DNA of 64,000 nucleotides from Streptomyces olivoverticillatus (GCF_014203555.1 NZ_JACHJH010000003.1:129362-193361); one strand, 5' to 3'; positions 51,528-60,331 are shown, counted from the stretch's first letter. Notes: a model not told the origin generated them from the letters alone. Made by a program: numbers and translations.

Positions 51528-51689
51528 ACGAAGTCGTGCTGCTGCGATGTGCGGGGAACGGGCACGCGTACGCGGGGAGCCGGGCGGCGGCTGTGTCCAG
51601 GCCCCTGGACCGGCCCGGCACCCGGTTCGCGTCCCCGTCGAGGGCAGCGGTGTCGCTTCCGCTGCCCGTGATGCCTTTCGAACGGCCCG

Positions 51690-53102
51690 TCAGTGTCCGA
51701 CTTCGACGTTCTCGAGAATTCCGAGGGCATCCGGAACGAGAACAGCGGCCGAATAGTAGGCACTCACCAGATAGGACATGATGGCCTGGTCGCTGATGCC
51801 CATGAAGCGGACGGAAAGGCTCGGCTGGTATTCATCCGGAATTCCCGTCCGGTGCAGGCCGACGACGCCTTGTGACTCCTCGCCCGTACGCATCAGCAGG
51901 ACGGAGCTGATGCCGGTCTCGGTGATGGGGATCTTGTTGCAGGGGAAGAGGGGCACTCCCCGCCAGGCGGGCACCGCATGGCCGCCCACGTCGACGCTGT
52001 CCGGGTAGACGCCGCGGCGGTTGAACTCGCGGGCGATCGCCGCGATGGTGCGCGGGTGGGCCAGCAGGAAGCCCGGGTCCTTCCAGACGGTCGCCAGGAG
52101 GTCGTCGAGGTCGTCGGGGGTGGGTGGGCCGCTGCGGCTGTGGATGCGCTGGCCGAGGTCGGCGTTGTGGAGGAGGCCGAATTCCCGGTTGTTGACCATC
52201 TCGTGTTCCTGGCGTTCGCGCAGGGCTTCGATGGTGAGGCGGAGTTGCTGTTCGAGCTGGTTCATCGGTTCGTTGTAGAGGTCGGCGACGCGGGTGTGGA
52301 CCCTCAGCACCGTCTGCGCCACGCTCAGCCCGTACTCGCGGGGAGAGGGCTCGTAGTCGGCGAAGACGCCCGGCAGGGACGGCTCGCCCACATGCCCGGA
52401 GGCGAGCTCGATGGCCGATTCCCCGTGCTCGTTGTGCGGGCGTCCGGCCGCCGTCCGAAAGGCCTCGACATGGGTGCGGAGCTGCGGCGAGCGCTCCAGC
52501 GCGTCCAGAAAATCCTGGCGTTGCAGGGTCAGCACCGTGCAGGCGGTCACGGCCCGGACCGTGAAGTCCCACTGCCCGGCCTCGGGGGCGGCCAGCGCCT
52601 GGTCGCCGAAGTAGCCGCCGCCGGCCAGGACTCCGAGTACGACCGGTTCGCCGTACTCCCCGGGGTGCACCCTCTCGGCCTTGCCGTGCGCGACCAGCAC
52701 CACCTGGTCGGCCGGTTGGCCCACCTCCACCAGGGCGTCGCCCGGCACGAACTCCCGCTGGACGAAGCGGTCCGCCAGCGTCCGGAGCACCTCGGCGTCC
52801 TCGAACCCCCGCAGCAGCGGCAGCTCGCCCAGCTCCGCCGGGATGACCCGCACCTCCGCGCCGGTGGTGAAGAACTCCACCCGGCCGTCCCCGAGGGTGT
52901 GCGTCAGACGGCGGTTGACCCGGTAGGTGCCACCGGAGAGCTGCACCCACGGCAGCAGACGCAGCAGCCACCGAGAGGTGATCCCCTGCATCTGGGGAAC
53001 GGACTTGGTCGTGGTCGCCAGATTCCGGGCGGCCTCGGTGCCCAGACTCAACCGGTCCGGTGGATTATCCGTTCCCGTTCCGGACTCCACTGACGTCGTC
53101 AT
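51690..53102 (-). CDS. Family 2B encapsulin shell protein with cyclic-nucleotide-binding insert, copy 2
   Basis: 470 residues from the ATG at 53102, chosen by alignment with copy 1 (both begin MTTSVE); an upstream ATG at 53120 is in frame. Same architecture: HK97 shell with inserted cNMP-binding domain (about residues 96-217). The phosphate cassette reads [15 protein letters not shown], differing from copy 1 (FGER against FGDQ), which suggests a changed or lost ligand. The C terminus [32 protein letters not shown] is nearly shared with copy 1. Two shell genes side by side fit a mixed two-component capsid. Confidence 0.93.
   Translation of the reverse strand: MTTSVESGTGTDNPPDRLSLGTEAARNLATTTKSVPQMQGITSRWLLRLLPWVQLSGGTYRVNRRLTHTLGDGRVEFFTTGAEVRVIPAELGELPLLRGFEDAEVLRTLADRFVQREFVPGDALVEVGQPADQVVLVAHGKAERVHPGEYGEPVVLGVLAGGGYFGDQALAAPEAGQWDFTVRAVTACTVLTLQRQDFLDALERSPQLRTHVEAFRTAAGRPHNEHGESAIELASGHVGEPSLPGVFADYEPSPREYGLSVAQTVLRVHTRVADLYNEPMNQLEQQLRLTIEALRERQEHEMVNNREFGLLHNADLGQRIHSRSGPPTPDDLDDLLATVWKDPGFLLAHPRTIAAIAREFNRRGVYPDSVDVGGHAVPAWRGVPLFPCNKIPITETGISSVLLMRTGEESQGVVGLHRTGIPDEYQPSLSVRFMGISDQAIMSYLVSAYYSAAVLVPDALGILENVEVGH
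52102..52327. repeat. 226-base near-identical block, copy in encapsulin 2
   Basis: Partner of 50485-50710, with two differences in 226 bases. The same reading frame is used in both genes. Confidence 0.9.
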
Positions 53103-53147
53103 AATCGAATGCCCACCCATCCCATGCGGAACTGTCCATTACGGAAC

Positions 53148-53178
53148 GCGGGAATTGCGTGCGCCGATGAATTCCCGC
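53148..53178. promoter_or_regulatory. Inverted repeat upstream of encapsulin 2
   Basis: Perfect 9-base arms GCGGGAATT (53148-53156) and AATTCCCGC (53170-53178) with a 13-base spacer, 46 bases upstream of the encapsulin 2 start and 74 bases past the stop of the NAGPA-domain gene. AT in the arms argues for an operator; it could equally end the upstream transcript. Confidence 0.5.
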
Positions 53179-53251
53179 CCGACCCCGTTCGAAGTTAGCA
53201 GCGGGCTTCGGTGCGCGCGATCACTCAAAAGGATGGGATTGAACTGTGATG

Positions 53252-54496
53252 TCACCGTCGGATAAAAACGCCGATGCCGTTGGGCACGGCCCGCTCGACG
53301 CCGCCCGACGGATGGTTGCGCACGGCCGAGTGCGCGCTCCCCGGCTTGCGGGTCACGAGCGTGGAGGAGCCGCCGCCGTCGAGGTTGAAGGCGTCGTCGG
53401 CCCCGAGCCTGCGCATGGTGCGGGCGAGCTCCGCGACGGTCAGGCCCGAGCGGTAGGAAGCGCCGCCGTCCAGCGCCAGCAGATACAGCCGGTGCCCGTG
53501 GTCGGCGGCGCCCGCGGCGGTCCGAACAGCCGGGGTCGCCGCATCCAGTCCGGACAGCAGACGCCCGCCGCGCAGGATCGGGAAGCCGCCGATCGCGAAG
53601 CGCAGCGCGCCGGACCGTCTGCCCACCAGCCGCGGCTCGACGTCCACCCGGTCCCCGACGCCCAGCTTCCGCAGCTGCCGCGCCCCTTCCTCGCGCCCCA
53701 CGAGCACCACTGAACCGGCGGCGATGCCGCCGCGGCCCGGTCTGCCCGCCACCGAAGCCACCCGGCCTCGCCTGACGGTCAGTTCGTAGGTCTCGTCACT
53801 GCACGGCGCCCCCCGGTCCCGGTCGGTGCCGCACGTCGCCCGTCGGCGCGAGGTCTTGCCCCACGCCGAGGTGAAGGCGCCGATGCCGTCGACGGGCAGG
53901 GCGTACTGGTTGAGGCCGTTGAGCGGCAGCTCCCCGTCCTCCGTCTGCACCGAGCCCTCCAGCGCGAGCCGGTCCAGCCGCGCCACCTTGTCGGTGCCCA
54001 CGGCGAAGACGTCCTCCGTGGTGACGCCCGACGGCATCTCCGGTCCGAACCGCTGCCCGTCGGGCACCGCCGCCTTGAGCGCGTGCCCGTCCGCGACGGC
54101 CGGGCCCACCGGCGCCCCGGTCGCCTCCACTCCCGGGTGCTGGTTCTCCGCGATGTTGAAGAAGTCCCCGTTCACGGCGCCCACCGCGGAGTCCCGGTCG
54201 GCCAGCTGGGACACCTTGGCGCGCGCCCCCACCGCCCCCGCGTACAACAAGTCCACCGATACCCGGCGGTTGCGCAGGTCCACGGTGAGCAGATGTCCGT
54301 ACGCCCGTCCGTGCGCCCCCTTCAGTGAGAAGCCCCGGTACGTCACGCCCGAGGCGATCGCGGCCGGGGACCCCAGCTGCAGCTCCGTGCTCTCGTCCGC
54401 CTTGGCCCAGGCCACGCCCCCGTCGATCAGCGAGACCCATGCCACCAGCACCGTCATCACCGCGCGCACGCGGTGTCCACGTCTATTCACTGTCAC
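53252..54496 (-). CDS. Exported phosphodiester glycosidase (NAGPA-domain) protein
   Basis: 414 residues, GTG start at 54494-54496. Signal peptide or anchor at about residues 10-32. The C-terminal half holds the NAGPA / phosphodiester alpha-GlcNAcase domain: AVNGDFFNIAENQHPG, RFAIGGFPILRGG, LLALDGGASYRSGLTVAELA and the diagnostic FNLDGGGSSTL. Family members uncap GlcNAc-phosphodiesters or act on exopolysaccharide and wall polymers. No obvious partner in the encapsulin unit 131 bases downstream; it is divergent from a GDPD-like gene, another phosphodiester-cleaving family. Confidence 0.87.
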   Translation of the reverse strand: MTVNRRGHRVRAVMTVLVAWVSLIDGGVAWAKADESTELQLGSPAAIASGVTYRGFSLKGAHGRAYGHLLTVDLRNRRVSVDLLYAGAVGARAKVSQLADRDSAVGAVNGDFFNIAENQHPGVEATGAPVGPAVADGHALKAAVPDGQRFGPEMPSGVTTEDVFAVGTDKVARLDRLALEGSVQTEDGELPLNGLNQYALPVDGIGAFTSAWGKTSRRRATCGTDRDRGAPCSDETYELTVRRGRVASVAGRPGRGGIAAGSVVLVGREEGARQLRKLGVGDRVDVEPRLVGRRSGALRFAIGGFPILRGGRLLSGLDAATPAVRTAAGAADHGHRLYLLALDGGASYRSGLTVAELARTMRRLGADDAFNLDGGGSSTLVTRKPGSAHSAVRNHPSGGVERAVPNGIGVFIRR

Positions 54497-54633
54497 CCCA
54501 GAGGTCCCGTCAACTCTTCTGTGAGTCAGGGGACTTATTCATGCCCCGGAAGAACGCCGAGGAACGCACCGATGTCGACCCGGGCAACTCTCGCCGCGTC
54601 CCTGCCAAAAGGCCCTGCGGGCCCCGATACTCA

Positions 54634-54643
54634 CTGACGTCAG
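54634..54643. promoter_or_regulatory. Palindrome upstream of the GDPD-like gene
   Basis: CTGACGTCAG is a perfect 10-base palindrome 48 bases before the ATG at 54691, in the 194-base divergent gap. It may be an operator; I cannot name the regulator. Confidence 0.3.
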
Positions 54644-54690
54644 CGTGCGCAGCCCGCGAGTATTCGCTCACCCGACCGGGAGGCAGCCCC

Positions 54691-55545
54691 ATGAGCCCTC
54701 ATACGCGCCGAGCAGCCCTCGTCACCCTCGGAGCAGCCCTCGCGGGCTCCTTCGCCGCCCCGGCCTTCGCCGACTCCGCCGCCGGCGGGCCCCTCGGCGA
54801 GCCGCCGCTGCGCCACGCTCACGCCCACAACGACTACGAGCACCCGCACCCGCTCACCGACGCCCTCTCGCACGGCTTCAACAGCGTCGAGGCCGACATC
54901 TGGCTCGTCGACGGCAAACTGCTCGTCGCCCACGACGCCTCGCAGCTCGACCCGGCCCGCACCCTCGAAGCCCTCTACCTCGACCCCCTGCAACGCCGCA
55001 TCAAGGCCAACCGCGGCCGCGTCTACCGGGGGTACGACCTGACCGTGCAGCTGCTCATCGACATCAAGACCGCGGGCGACCCCACCTACCGGGAGCTGGC
55101 CCGGCGGCTGCGTCCGTATCACGCGATGCTCAGCGTCTTCTCGGGCGGCCGGGTGCGGCGCGGCGCGATCACCGCCGTCGTCTCCGGCGACCGCGGCGCG
55201 CGGATCCCGATGGAGGCGGAGCGCGTGCGGCACGCCTTCTACGACGGCCGGCTGACCGACCTCGGCGGCCCGCCCGCGGCCTTCGCGCCGCTGATCAGCG
55301 ACAACTGGAACGAGCACTTCAGCTGGCAGGGGAACGGTCCCGTGCCCGAGCGGGAGCGCGCCCTGCTCAGACGGATCACCGCCACCGCGCGCGCCGAGCG
55401 CCGCCACGTGCGATTCTGGGCCACGCCCGACCAGCCGGGCCCGGCTCGCGACGCGCTCTGGCGCGAACTGCTGGCCGCGGGCGTGGACTACCTCAACACG
55501 GACGACCTCGCGGGCCTGGAGGCGTTCCTCCGCACGGTGCGCTGA
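54691..55545 (+). CDS. Exported GDPD/PI-PLC-like phosphodiesterase (Aim6-like)
   Basis: 284 residues from the ATG at 54691 with GGGAGG upstream. Signal peptide with twin Arg (HTRRAAL) and cleavage after AFA (residue 27). The barrel opens HAHAHNDYEHPHPLTDALSHGF and SVEADIWLVDGKLLVAHD, with metal-binding His/Glu/Asp positions as in glycerophosphodiesterase and PLC-like enzymes. LIDIKTAGDPTYREL supplies the next acidic strand. The HNDYEH form is typical of the Aim6-like subgroup, whose substrate is uncertain. Divergent from the NAGPA-domain gene. Confidence 0.86.
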   Translation: MSPHTRRAALVTLGAALAGSFAAPAFADSAAGGPLGEPPLRHAHAHNDYEHPHPLTDALSHGFNSVEADIWLVDGKLLVAHDASQLDPARTLEALYLDPLQRRIKANRGRVYRGYDLTVQLLIDIKTAGDPTYRELARRLRPYHAMLSVFSGGRVRRGAITAVVSGDRGARIPMEAERVRHAFYDGRLTDLGGPPAAFAPLISDNWNEHFSWQGNGPVPERERALLRRITATARAERRHVRFWATPDQPGPARDALWRELLAAGVDYLNTDDLAGLEAFLRTVR

Positions 55546-55706
55546 CGTCTCGGCGGTCACCCGGTGAATCGTACTGTTAGCGGATCTTTCCGGCCGCGAC
55601 GCCACGCGCGGAACCCACCTGATGGAATGTCGCGATCCGGCGCGGAACGTGTGGCGGTACGGTCACCACGCCGCCGCGTCACCGCCATCGCGGGGACGCT
55701 GGCGCC

Positions 55707-56108
55707 ATGGCCACTCCACCGGGATCGCCGTACGGACCGCCGCCCGCGGGGCCGCCTCCGGGCGGCTTCGGACCCGCCCAGCCGCCCTGGCAGCCCCAGC
55801 CGCCGCCCCGTCGCGGTGGCGGACGAGGAATCGCGATCGCCGTGACCGCGGTGCTGGTGGTCGCGGCGATCGCGGTGGGCTCGGTGCTGGTCATGAGTGG
55901 CAAGAGCGGCAACGGCAAGCCGGGAAAGGTGGGCTCGCCCGGCGGAGCGAGCGGCCCCTCCAACTCCGGCTTGCCGAGCGGCGTGCCGTCGTGGCTGCCG
56001 ACAGAGCTCCCCTCCGGTCTTCCCTCGGGCCTTCCGTCGGACCTGCCCACGAGCCTGCCCACGAGCATTCCCACAGACCTGTTCGGCGCCGCGGCCGGCA
56101 GCGGGTGA
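55707..56108 (+). CDS. Proline-rich single-helix membrane protein
   Basis: 133 residues; family not recognised. The N-terminal 38 residues are Pro/Gly-rich (PPGSPYGPPPAGPPPGG) and cytoplasmic, followed by RRGGGRG and one helix (IAIAVTAVLVVAAIAVGSVLV, about 42-63). The exterior part is Gly/Ser/Lys then a run of short LPSG/LPTS repeats ending in Phe-Gly. This layout is common in streptomycete membrane proteins of unknown role. The codon pattern supports a real gene. Confidence 0.6.
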   Translation: MATPPGSPYGPPPAGPPPGGFGPAQPPWQPQPPPRRGGGRGIAIAVTAVLVVAAIAVGSVLVMSGKSGNGKPGKVGSPGGASGPSNSGLPSGVPSWLPTELPSGLPSGLPSDLPTSLPTSIPTDLFGAAAGSG

Positions 56109-56111
56109 GCT

Positions 56112-56480
56112 TCACTCCTGCGGCACGGCCTGGATGTCGAGTTCGACGCGCATGGTCGCGCCGATCATCGCGATGCCGCGCCGGATCATGGAGCGCCAGT
56201 CCAGGGTGAAGCCCTCGCGGTGCAGCTCGGTCGAGGCGGAACAGGCGGCGCGGGTCTCGCCCATGATGGTGCCGGTGCCGGTGCCGGTGCCGGTGCCGAT
56301 GCCCAGGTAGCGGGTGTCGAGCGAGACGTTCCGGTTGACGCCGTGCAGGTTGAGCACGCCTTGGACGGCTCACCGGGAGCCCCCGAGGTGCACGAAGCGC
56401 TCGCTGGTGAACTGCATGTACGGGTATGCGGCGACGTCGAGGAACTCGGGGAAGCGCAGGTGTGCGTCCTCGGCTGCCGC
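56112..56480 (-). pseudogene. Broken YceI-like gene
   Basis: The minus strand encodes the C-terminal two-thirds of a YceI-like lipid-binding protein (AHLRFPEFLDVAAYPYMQFTSERF, then LNLHGVNRNVSLDTRYLG and HREGFTLDW). An in-frame TGA (56370-56372) interrupts it where the family usually continues into the strand before LTIHGV-type sequence. The N terminus, about 70 residues, is missing: the sequence begins directly after the stop codon of the SWIM gene. A five-unit GGTGCC hexamer repeat lies inside (56268-56297). Truncation plus nonsense codon mean it is not functional, unless the stop is a sequencing error. Confidence 0.8.
56268..56297. repeat. GGTGCC hexamer repeat
   Basis: Five perfect tandem GGTGCC units in the YceI remnant, encoding a Gly-Thr run on the minus strand. 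Slippage here may have accompanied gene decay. Confidence 0.85.
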
Positions 56481-57413
56481 CTACCCGAGTGCGGCCGCGG
56501 TAAGCCTGGCGATCGAGGCCTGCGGCGGACCGGCCGCCGTGAGCCGGGCCGCGTCCTCGCGGACGGTGGGTTCCGCCGGAAGCGGCGTCAGCTCGTGGCC
56601 GGGCGCCAGGGCTTCCTCCAGCAGCATCCGGGCACGGACTGCCGCGTCCGCGGCCAGGAACTCCAGTGCCGCGACGTCGACCTCGCAGCCGGCCGGTACG
56701 TCACCGGCCGACAGGGGCGACCGTACGGGCGTGTCCGCGACGGGAAGGGGAGCGGGCAGTGGGGGGAGGCGGTGGCGCGCGGTGAACGCCTCGTGCGCGA
56801 GAACTCCCGCCGGGGGCCGGGGCGCATGCGCGGTGTTGCGTTCGGCACCGAGCTCCTGCACCCGCTTCACGAGCTTGCTCTCGCCCCGCCCCCGCATCAG
56901 CAGCAGCACGAACGGGTCCTCGTCCAGCAGCCGGGCGACCTGGTGGCAGAGTGCCACCGTGTGGGCACAGTGGTCCCACGCCTCACAGGCGCACTCCGGC
57001 TCCAGATCCCCGATGCCCGGCAGCAGCTCCACGCCCACGGCCTCCGCGTCCTCCACCAGCTCCGGCGGCATCTCGCCGTCCAGCAGGGCCGCGAGGTGCC
57101 CGGCGCGCCCGGCGACCAGCTCCAGCAGGCGCGCCCAGTCGGCCGCGGAGAGCTGCTGGACCAGCACGTCGGAGCGGTACGACATGCCGTCACGGTCGCG
57201 TACCACCGCGGTGATCCGGCCCGGCTGTACGGACACGGCACCGACCGCCCCCGCCCGGGCGTGCCTCCGGCCGGCCTTCACCTGCTTGCCGTCGAGTGCC
57301 GTGTCCTCAAGCGCTTTCAGCCACGTCCGGCCCCACCAGCTGCGGGCGAATGCCGTGCCGCGCACCGGAGGCAGGGCCTCGAAGGTGCGCTCGGATGCAT
57401 GCTGCGTGGTCAT
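56481..57413 (-). CDS. SWIM zinc-finger protein partnered with SNF2 helicase
   Basis: 310 residues. After GTAFARSWWGRTWLKALED at the N terminus, the SWIM motif CxCx(n)CxH is visible as CACEAWDHCAH (about residue 145). The C-terminal half is Ala/Pro-rich with low complexity. SWIM proteins encoded next to SNF2 helicases are widespread in actinobacteria and may help recruit the helicase to DNA. The ATG overlaps the SNF2 gene stop by 4 bases. The last residues may be altered, since the stop abuts a YceI remnant. Confidence 0.88.
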   Translation of the reverse strand: MTTQHASERTFEALPPVRGTAFARSWWGRTWLKALEDTALDGKQVKAGRRHARAGAVGAVSVQPGRITAVVRDRDGMSYRSDVLVQQLSAADWARLLELVAGRAGHLAALLDGEMPPELVEDAEAVGVELLPGIGDLEPECACEAWDHCAHTVALCHQVARLLDEDPFVLLLMRGRGESKLVKRVQELGAERNTAHAPRPPAGVLAHEAFTARHRLPPLPAPLPVADTPVRSPLSAGDVPAGCEVDVAALEFLAADAAVRARMLLEEALAPGHELTPLPAEPTVREDAARLTAAGPPQASIARLTAAALG

Positions 57414-60328
57414 CGGGTCCCCCTCAGCGCCACGAGTTCGGCCAGCTCGGCGTCGCTCAGCTCGGTCAGTTCGGTGATCTCGGTGTCCCCGGCGCCCAGC
57501 ACTGCATCCGCCAGGGCTTGTTTGCGCGTCAGCATCTCGGCGATCCGGTCCTCGACCGTGCCCTCGGCGATCAGCCGGTGCACCTGGACCGGCCGGCTCT
57601 GACCGATGCGGTAGGCACGGTCGGTGGCCTGTGCCTCGACGGCCGGGTTCCACCAGCGGTCGAAGTGCACGACATGCCCCGCGCGGGTGAGGTTCAGCCC
57701 CGTCCCGGCCGCCTTGAGCGACAGCAGGAAGACCGGCACCTCGCCGTCCTGGAAGCCGCGCACCATCTCCTCGCGCCGCGCCACGGGCGTACCGCCGTGC
57801 AGCAGCTGCGAGCGCACACCGCGCGCCGTCAGATGCCGCTCCAACAGCTTGGCCATCTGCACGTACTGGGTGAAGACCAGCACGCTGCCGTCCTCGGCGA
57901 GGATGGTGTCCAGCAGTTCGTCCAGCAGCTCGACCTTGCCGGAGCGGCCGGGGAGACGCGGGCTGTCCTCCTTGAGGTACTGGGCAGGGTGGTTGCAGAT
58001 CTGCTTCAGCCCGGTCAGCAGCTTGACGATCAGCCCGCGGCGCGCGAACCCGTCGGCCTCGGCGACCTCGGCCAGCAGTTCCCGTACGACGGCCTCGTAC
58101 AGGCCCGCCTGCTCCTTGGTGAGGGCGACCGCGTAGTCCGTCTCCGTCTTGGGCGGCAGCTCGGGTGCGATGCCGGGGTCGGACTTGCGGCGGCGCAGCA
58201 GGAAGGGGCGCACGAGCGCGGCGAGCCGCGCGGCGGCCGCGGGGTCGGCGCCGCCCTCGACGGCGCGGGCGTGACGCCGCCGGAAGGCACCCAGCGAACC
58301 GAGCAGGCCGGGGGTCGTCCAGTCGAGAATGGCCCACAGCTCCGAGAGGTTGTTCTCCACCGGTGTGCCGGACAGCGCCACCTTGGCCTTGGCGCCGATG
58401 GTGCGCAGCGCGACTGCCGTGGCGGAGTAAGGGTTCTTCACGTGCTGGGCCTCGTCCGCGACGACCAGGCCCCAGCCGGTCTCGGCCAGTCGCTCCGCGT
58501 CCAGCCGCATGGTGCCGTACGTGGTGAGGACGAACTCCCCGTCCGTCACGGCCTCCAGGGAGCGTGACGGGCCGTGGAAGCGGCGCACGGCGGTGCCCGG
58601 GGCGAACCGCTCGATCTCGCGCCGCCAATTGCCCATCAGGGACGCCGGGCAGACGACGAGGGTCGGCCCCTCGGCGCCGGGCAGGGTCCGGCGGTGCAGA
58701 TGGAGGGCGATGAGGGTGACGGTCTTGCCCAGGCCCATGTCGTCGGCGAGGCAGCCGCCGAGCCCGAGGGAGGTCATCCGGTTCAGCCAGTCCAGGCCGC
58801 GCAGCTGGTAGTCGCGGAGTGTGGCCGCCAGTGCGGCGGGCTGGGCGACGGGTGCCCGGGCGGCCTCGGGGTCGGCGATCCGGTCGCGGAGCGCGGCCAG
58901 CCAGCCGGTCGCCTCCACGGCGACGGTCTCGCTCTCGTCGGCGTCGGTGCCGTCCGCGTGCGTCCGGCCGGTGAGCGCGGCTCCCAGCGCCTGGATCGGT
59001 GTGACCGTGCGGTCGCGGCGGGCGCGGGCGCGGCGCACCGCCTCGGGGTCGACGAGCACCCATTGGCCGCGCAGGCGAACGGCGGGGCGGCTCGCCTCGG
59101 TGATCCGGTCGAGCTCCTCTCTTGTCAGCTCGCGGTCGCCGAGGGCGAAGCGCCAGCTGAAGGAGAGCAGTGCGTCGGCCGACAGCAGGGAGGGCATCGC
59201 CGAACCCTGCTCACCCAGTGGGCGGTTGTCGTCGTCCGGCGGGCCCACGACGGCGCGCGTCGTGAACGTACGGACGAGATCCTTGGGCCAGTGCACCTCG
59301 ACCCCTGCGGCGTCCAGAGCCGCCGCGGCGGCGCCGAGCAGCTCGCCGGCTTCCTCGTCGGACAGCTCGATCGCCTCGGGGACGGCGGCGGAGAGCAAGG
59401 GTGCGAGCACCGGCCAGGCGTGGACGGCGCGGCGCAGGGCGAGCAGGGCGTTTGTCCGGGCACTGCCGCCGAACGTGGCGGCGGTCCACACGTCGGACAC
59501 GTCCGCGACGAGCGCAGGGTCGCCGAGGCTGTGCAGCTGCAGGACGGCGCGGAAGCGCGGGGCGGGCGGCTCTTCGGAGCCGTCGACATCCGGGGCAGGT
59601 GTTCCGGTCGGCAGGAGGACTTCGATGCGCAGGGAGAGCCGTACGCGGCCGTCGTACGCGGCGGCGGTCTGCTCGGCCCTGGTCTGCCGCCGACGCGGCT
59701 GCGGCTGTGGATCGGAGACGGCGAATGCGCGGCCGCCGGCGGCGAGCGCAGCCGCGGGAGTGCGGGGGAGGCCGTCGGCGACGGCGTCCAGGAAGGCGCG
59801 GACGAGGCCCTCCGGCTCGGGCAGCAGCAAGGGATCGGTGCCGGGCAGCGGCACGGCGTGGGCGGCCGGCGGCATGGCGGCGGCCAGCTCCTGTACCCGG
59901 CGCAGGTCGCCCGGGGTCAGCGGACCCACCCGCCAGGTGTCGTGGTCGGTGGCCGTGATGCCCGGCAACAGCTTGCCGGTGGCCGCCAGTTGCAGGGCGA
60001 ACACGGCAGCGGTGCCCCAGAAGGCGGCGGCCTCGTCGGCCCCTGCCGCGCGGGCACGGGTCAGCACGGGAAGGGCCTCGCGCACGGGCAGCACGGTGGC
60101 CCGTACGGACGCGGTGCAGACACCGGGCCCGTCGGCTACGGCGACGGTCAGCTCCTCGATGGCGCCCGTCGCCATGGGCGGTTCGCCGTCCGGCAGCCAG
60201 AAGGCGACGCGACCGGCGCGGGCGGGGTCTCCGGGGAGGAAGACGGCCTGACAGCGGGTGAGGCGGGTGAGGTCGGACGGGCTGATGGAGGGCGGTGCGA
60301 CAGAGGGCAGGGTCACGACGCTGCGCAT
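57410..60328 (-). CDS. SNF2-family DNA helicase/translocase
   Basis: 972 residues. The N-terminal 450 residues hold a family-specific region (bacterial SNF2-N). The two RecA-like lobes follow: Q/I region TLRDYQLRGLDWLNRM, Walker A DDMGLGKT, DEAQ box VVADEAQH, motif III LSGTPVENN, motif V LSLKAAGTGLNLT and motif VI DRAYRIGQ. It moves along duplex DNA using ATP; with the SWIM partner it probably acts in chromosome repair or replication restart. ATG start 19 bases from a TCAAATTTGA palindrome. Confidence 0.94.
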   Translation of the reverse strand: MRSVVTLPSVAPPSISPSDLTRLTRCQAVFLPGDPARAGRVAFWLPDGEPPMATGAIEELTVAVADGPGVCTASVRATVLPVREALPVLTRARAAGADEAAAFWGTAAVFALQLAATGKLLPGITATDHDTWRVGPLTPGDLRRVQELAAAMPPAAHAVPLPGTDPLLLPEPEGLVRAFLDAVADGLPRTPAAALAAGGRAFAVSDPQPQPRRRQTRAEQTAAAYDGRVRLSLRIEVLLPTGTPAPDVDGSEEPPAPRFRAVLQLHSLGDPALVADVSDVWTAATFGGSARTNALLALRRAVHAWPVLAPLLSAAVPEAIELSDEEAGELLGAAAAALDAAGVEVHWPKDLVRTFTTRAVVGPPDDDNRPLGEQGSAMPSLLSADALLSFSWRFALGDRELTREELDRITEASRPAVRLRGQWVLVDPEAVRRARARRDRTVTPIQALGAALTGRTHADGTDADESETVAVEATGWLAALRDRIADPEAARAPVAQPAALAATLRDYQLRGLDWLNRMTSLGLGGCLADDMGLGKTVTLIALHLHRRTLPGAEGPTLVVCPASLMGNWRREIERFAPGTAVRRFHGPSRSLEAVTDGEFVLTTYGTMRLDAERLAETGWGLVVADEAQHVKNPYSATAVALRTIGAKAKVALSGTPVENNLSELWAILDWTTPGLLGSLGAFRRRHARAVEGGADPAAAARLAALVRPFLLRRRKSDPGIAPELPPKTETDYAVALTKEQAGLYEAVVRELLAEVAEADGFARRGLIVKLLTGLKQICNHPAQYLKEDSPRLPGRSGKVELLDELLDTILAEDGSVLVFTQYVQMAKLLERHLTARGVRSQLLHGGTPVARREEMVRGFQDGEVPVFLLSLKAAGTGLNLTRAGHVVHFDRWWNPAVEAQATDRAYRIGQSRPVQVHRLIAEGTVEDRIAEMLTRKQALADAVLGAGDTEITELTELSDAELAELVALRGTR

Positions 60329-60331
60329 TCC

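Noticed and set aside
51483..51689. A small gene between the two encapsulins
   Set aside because: Short open frames exist on both strands, but none has a ribosome site or protein-like composition.
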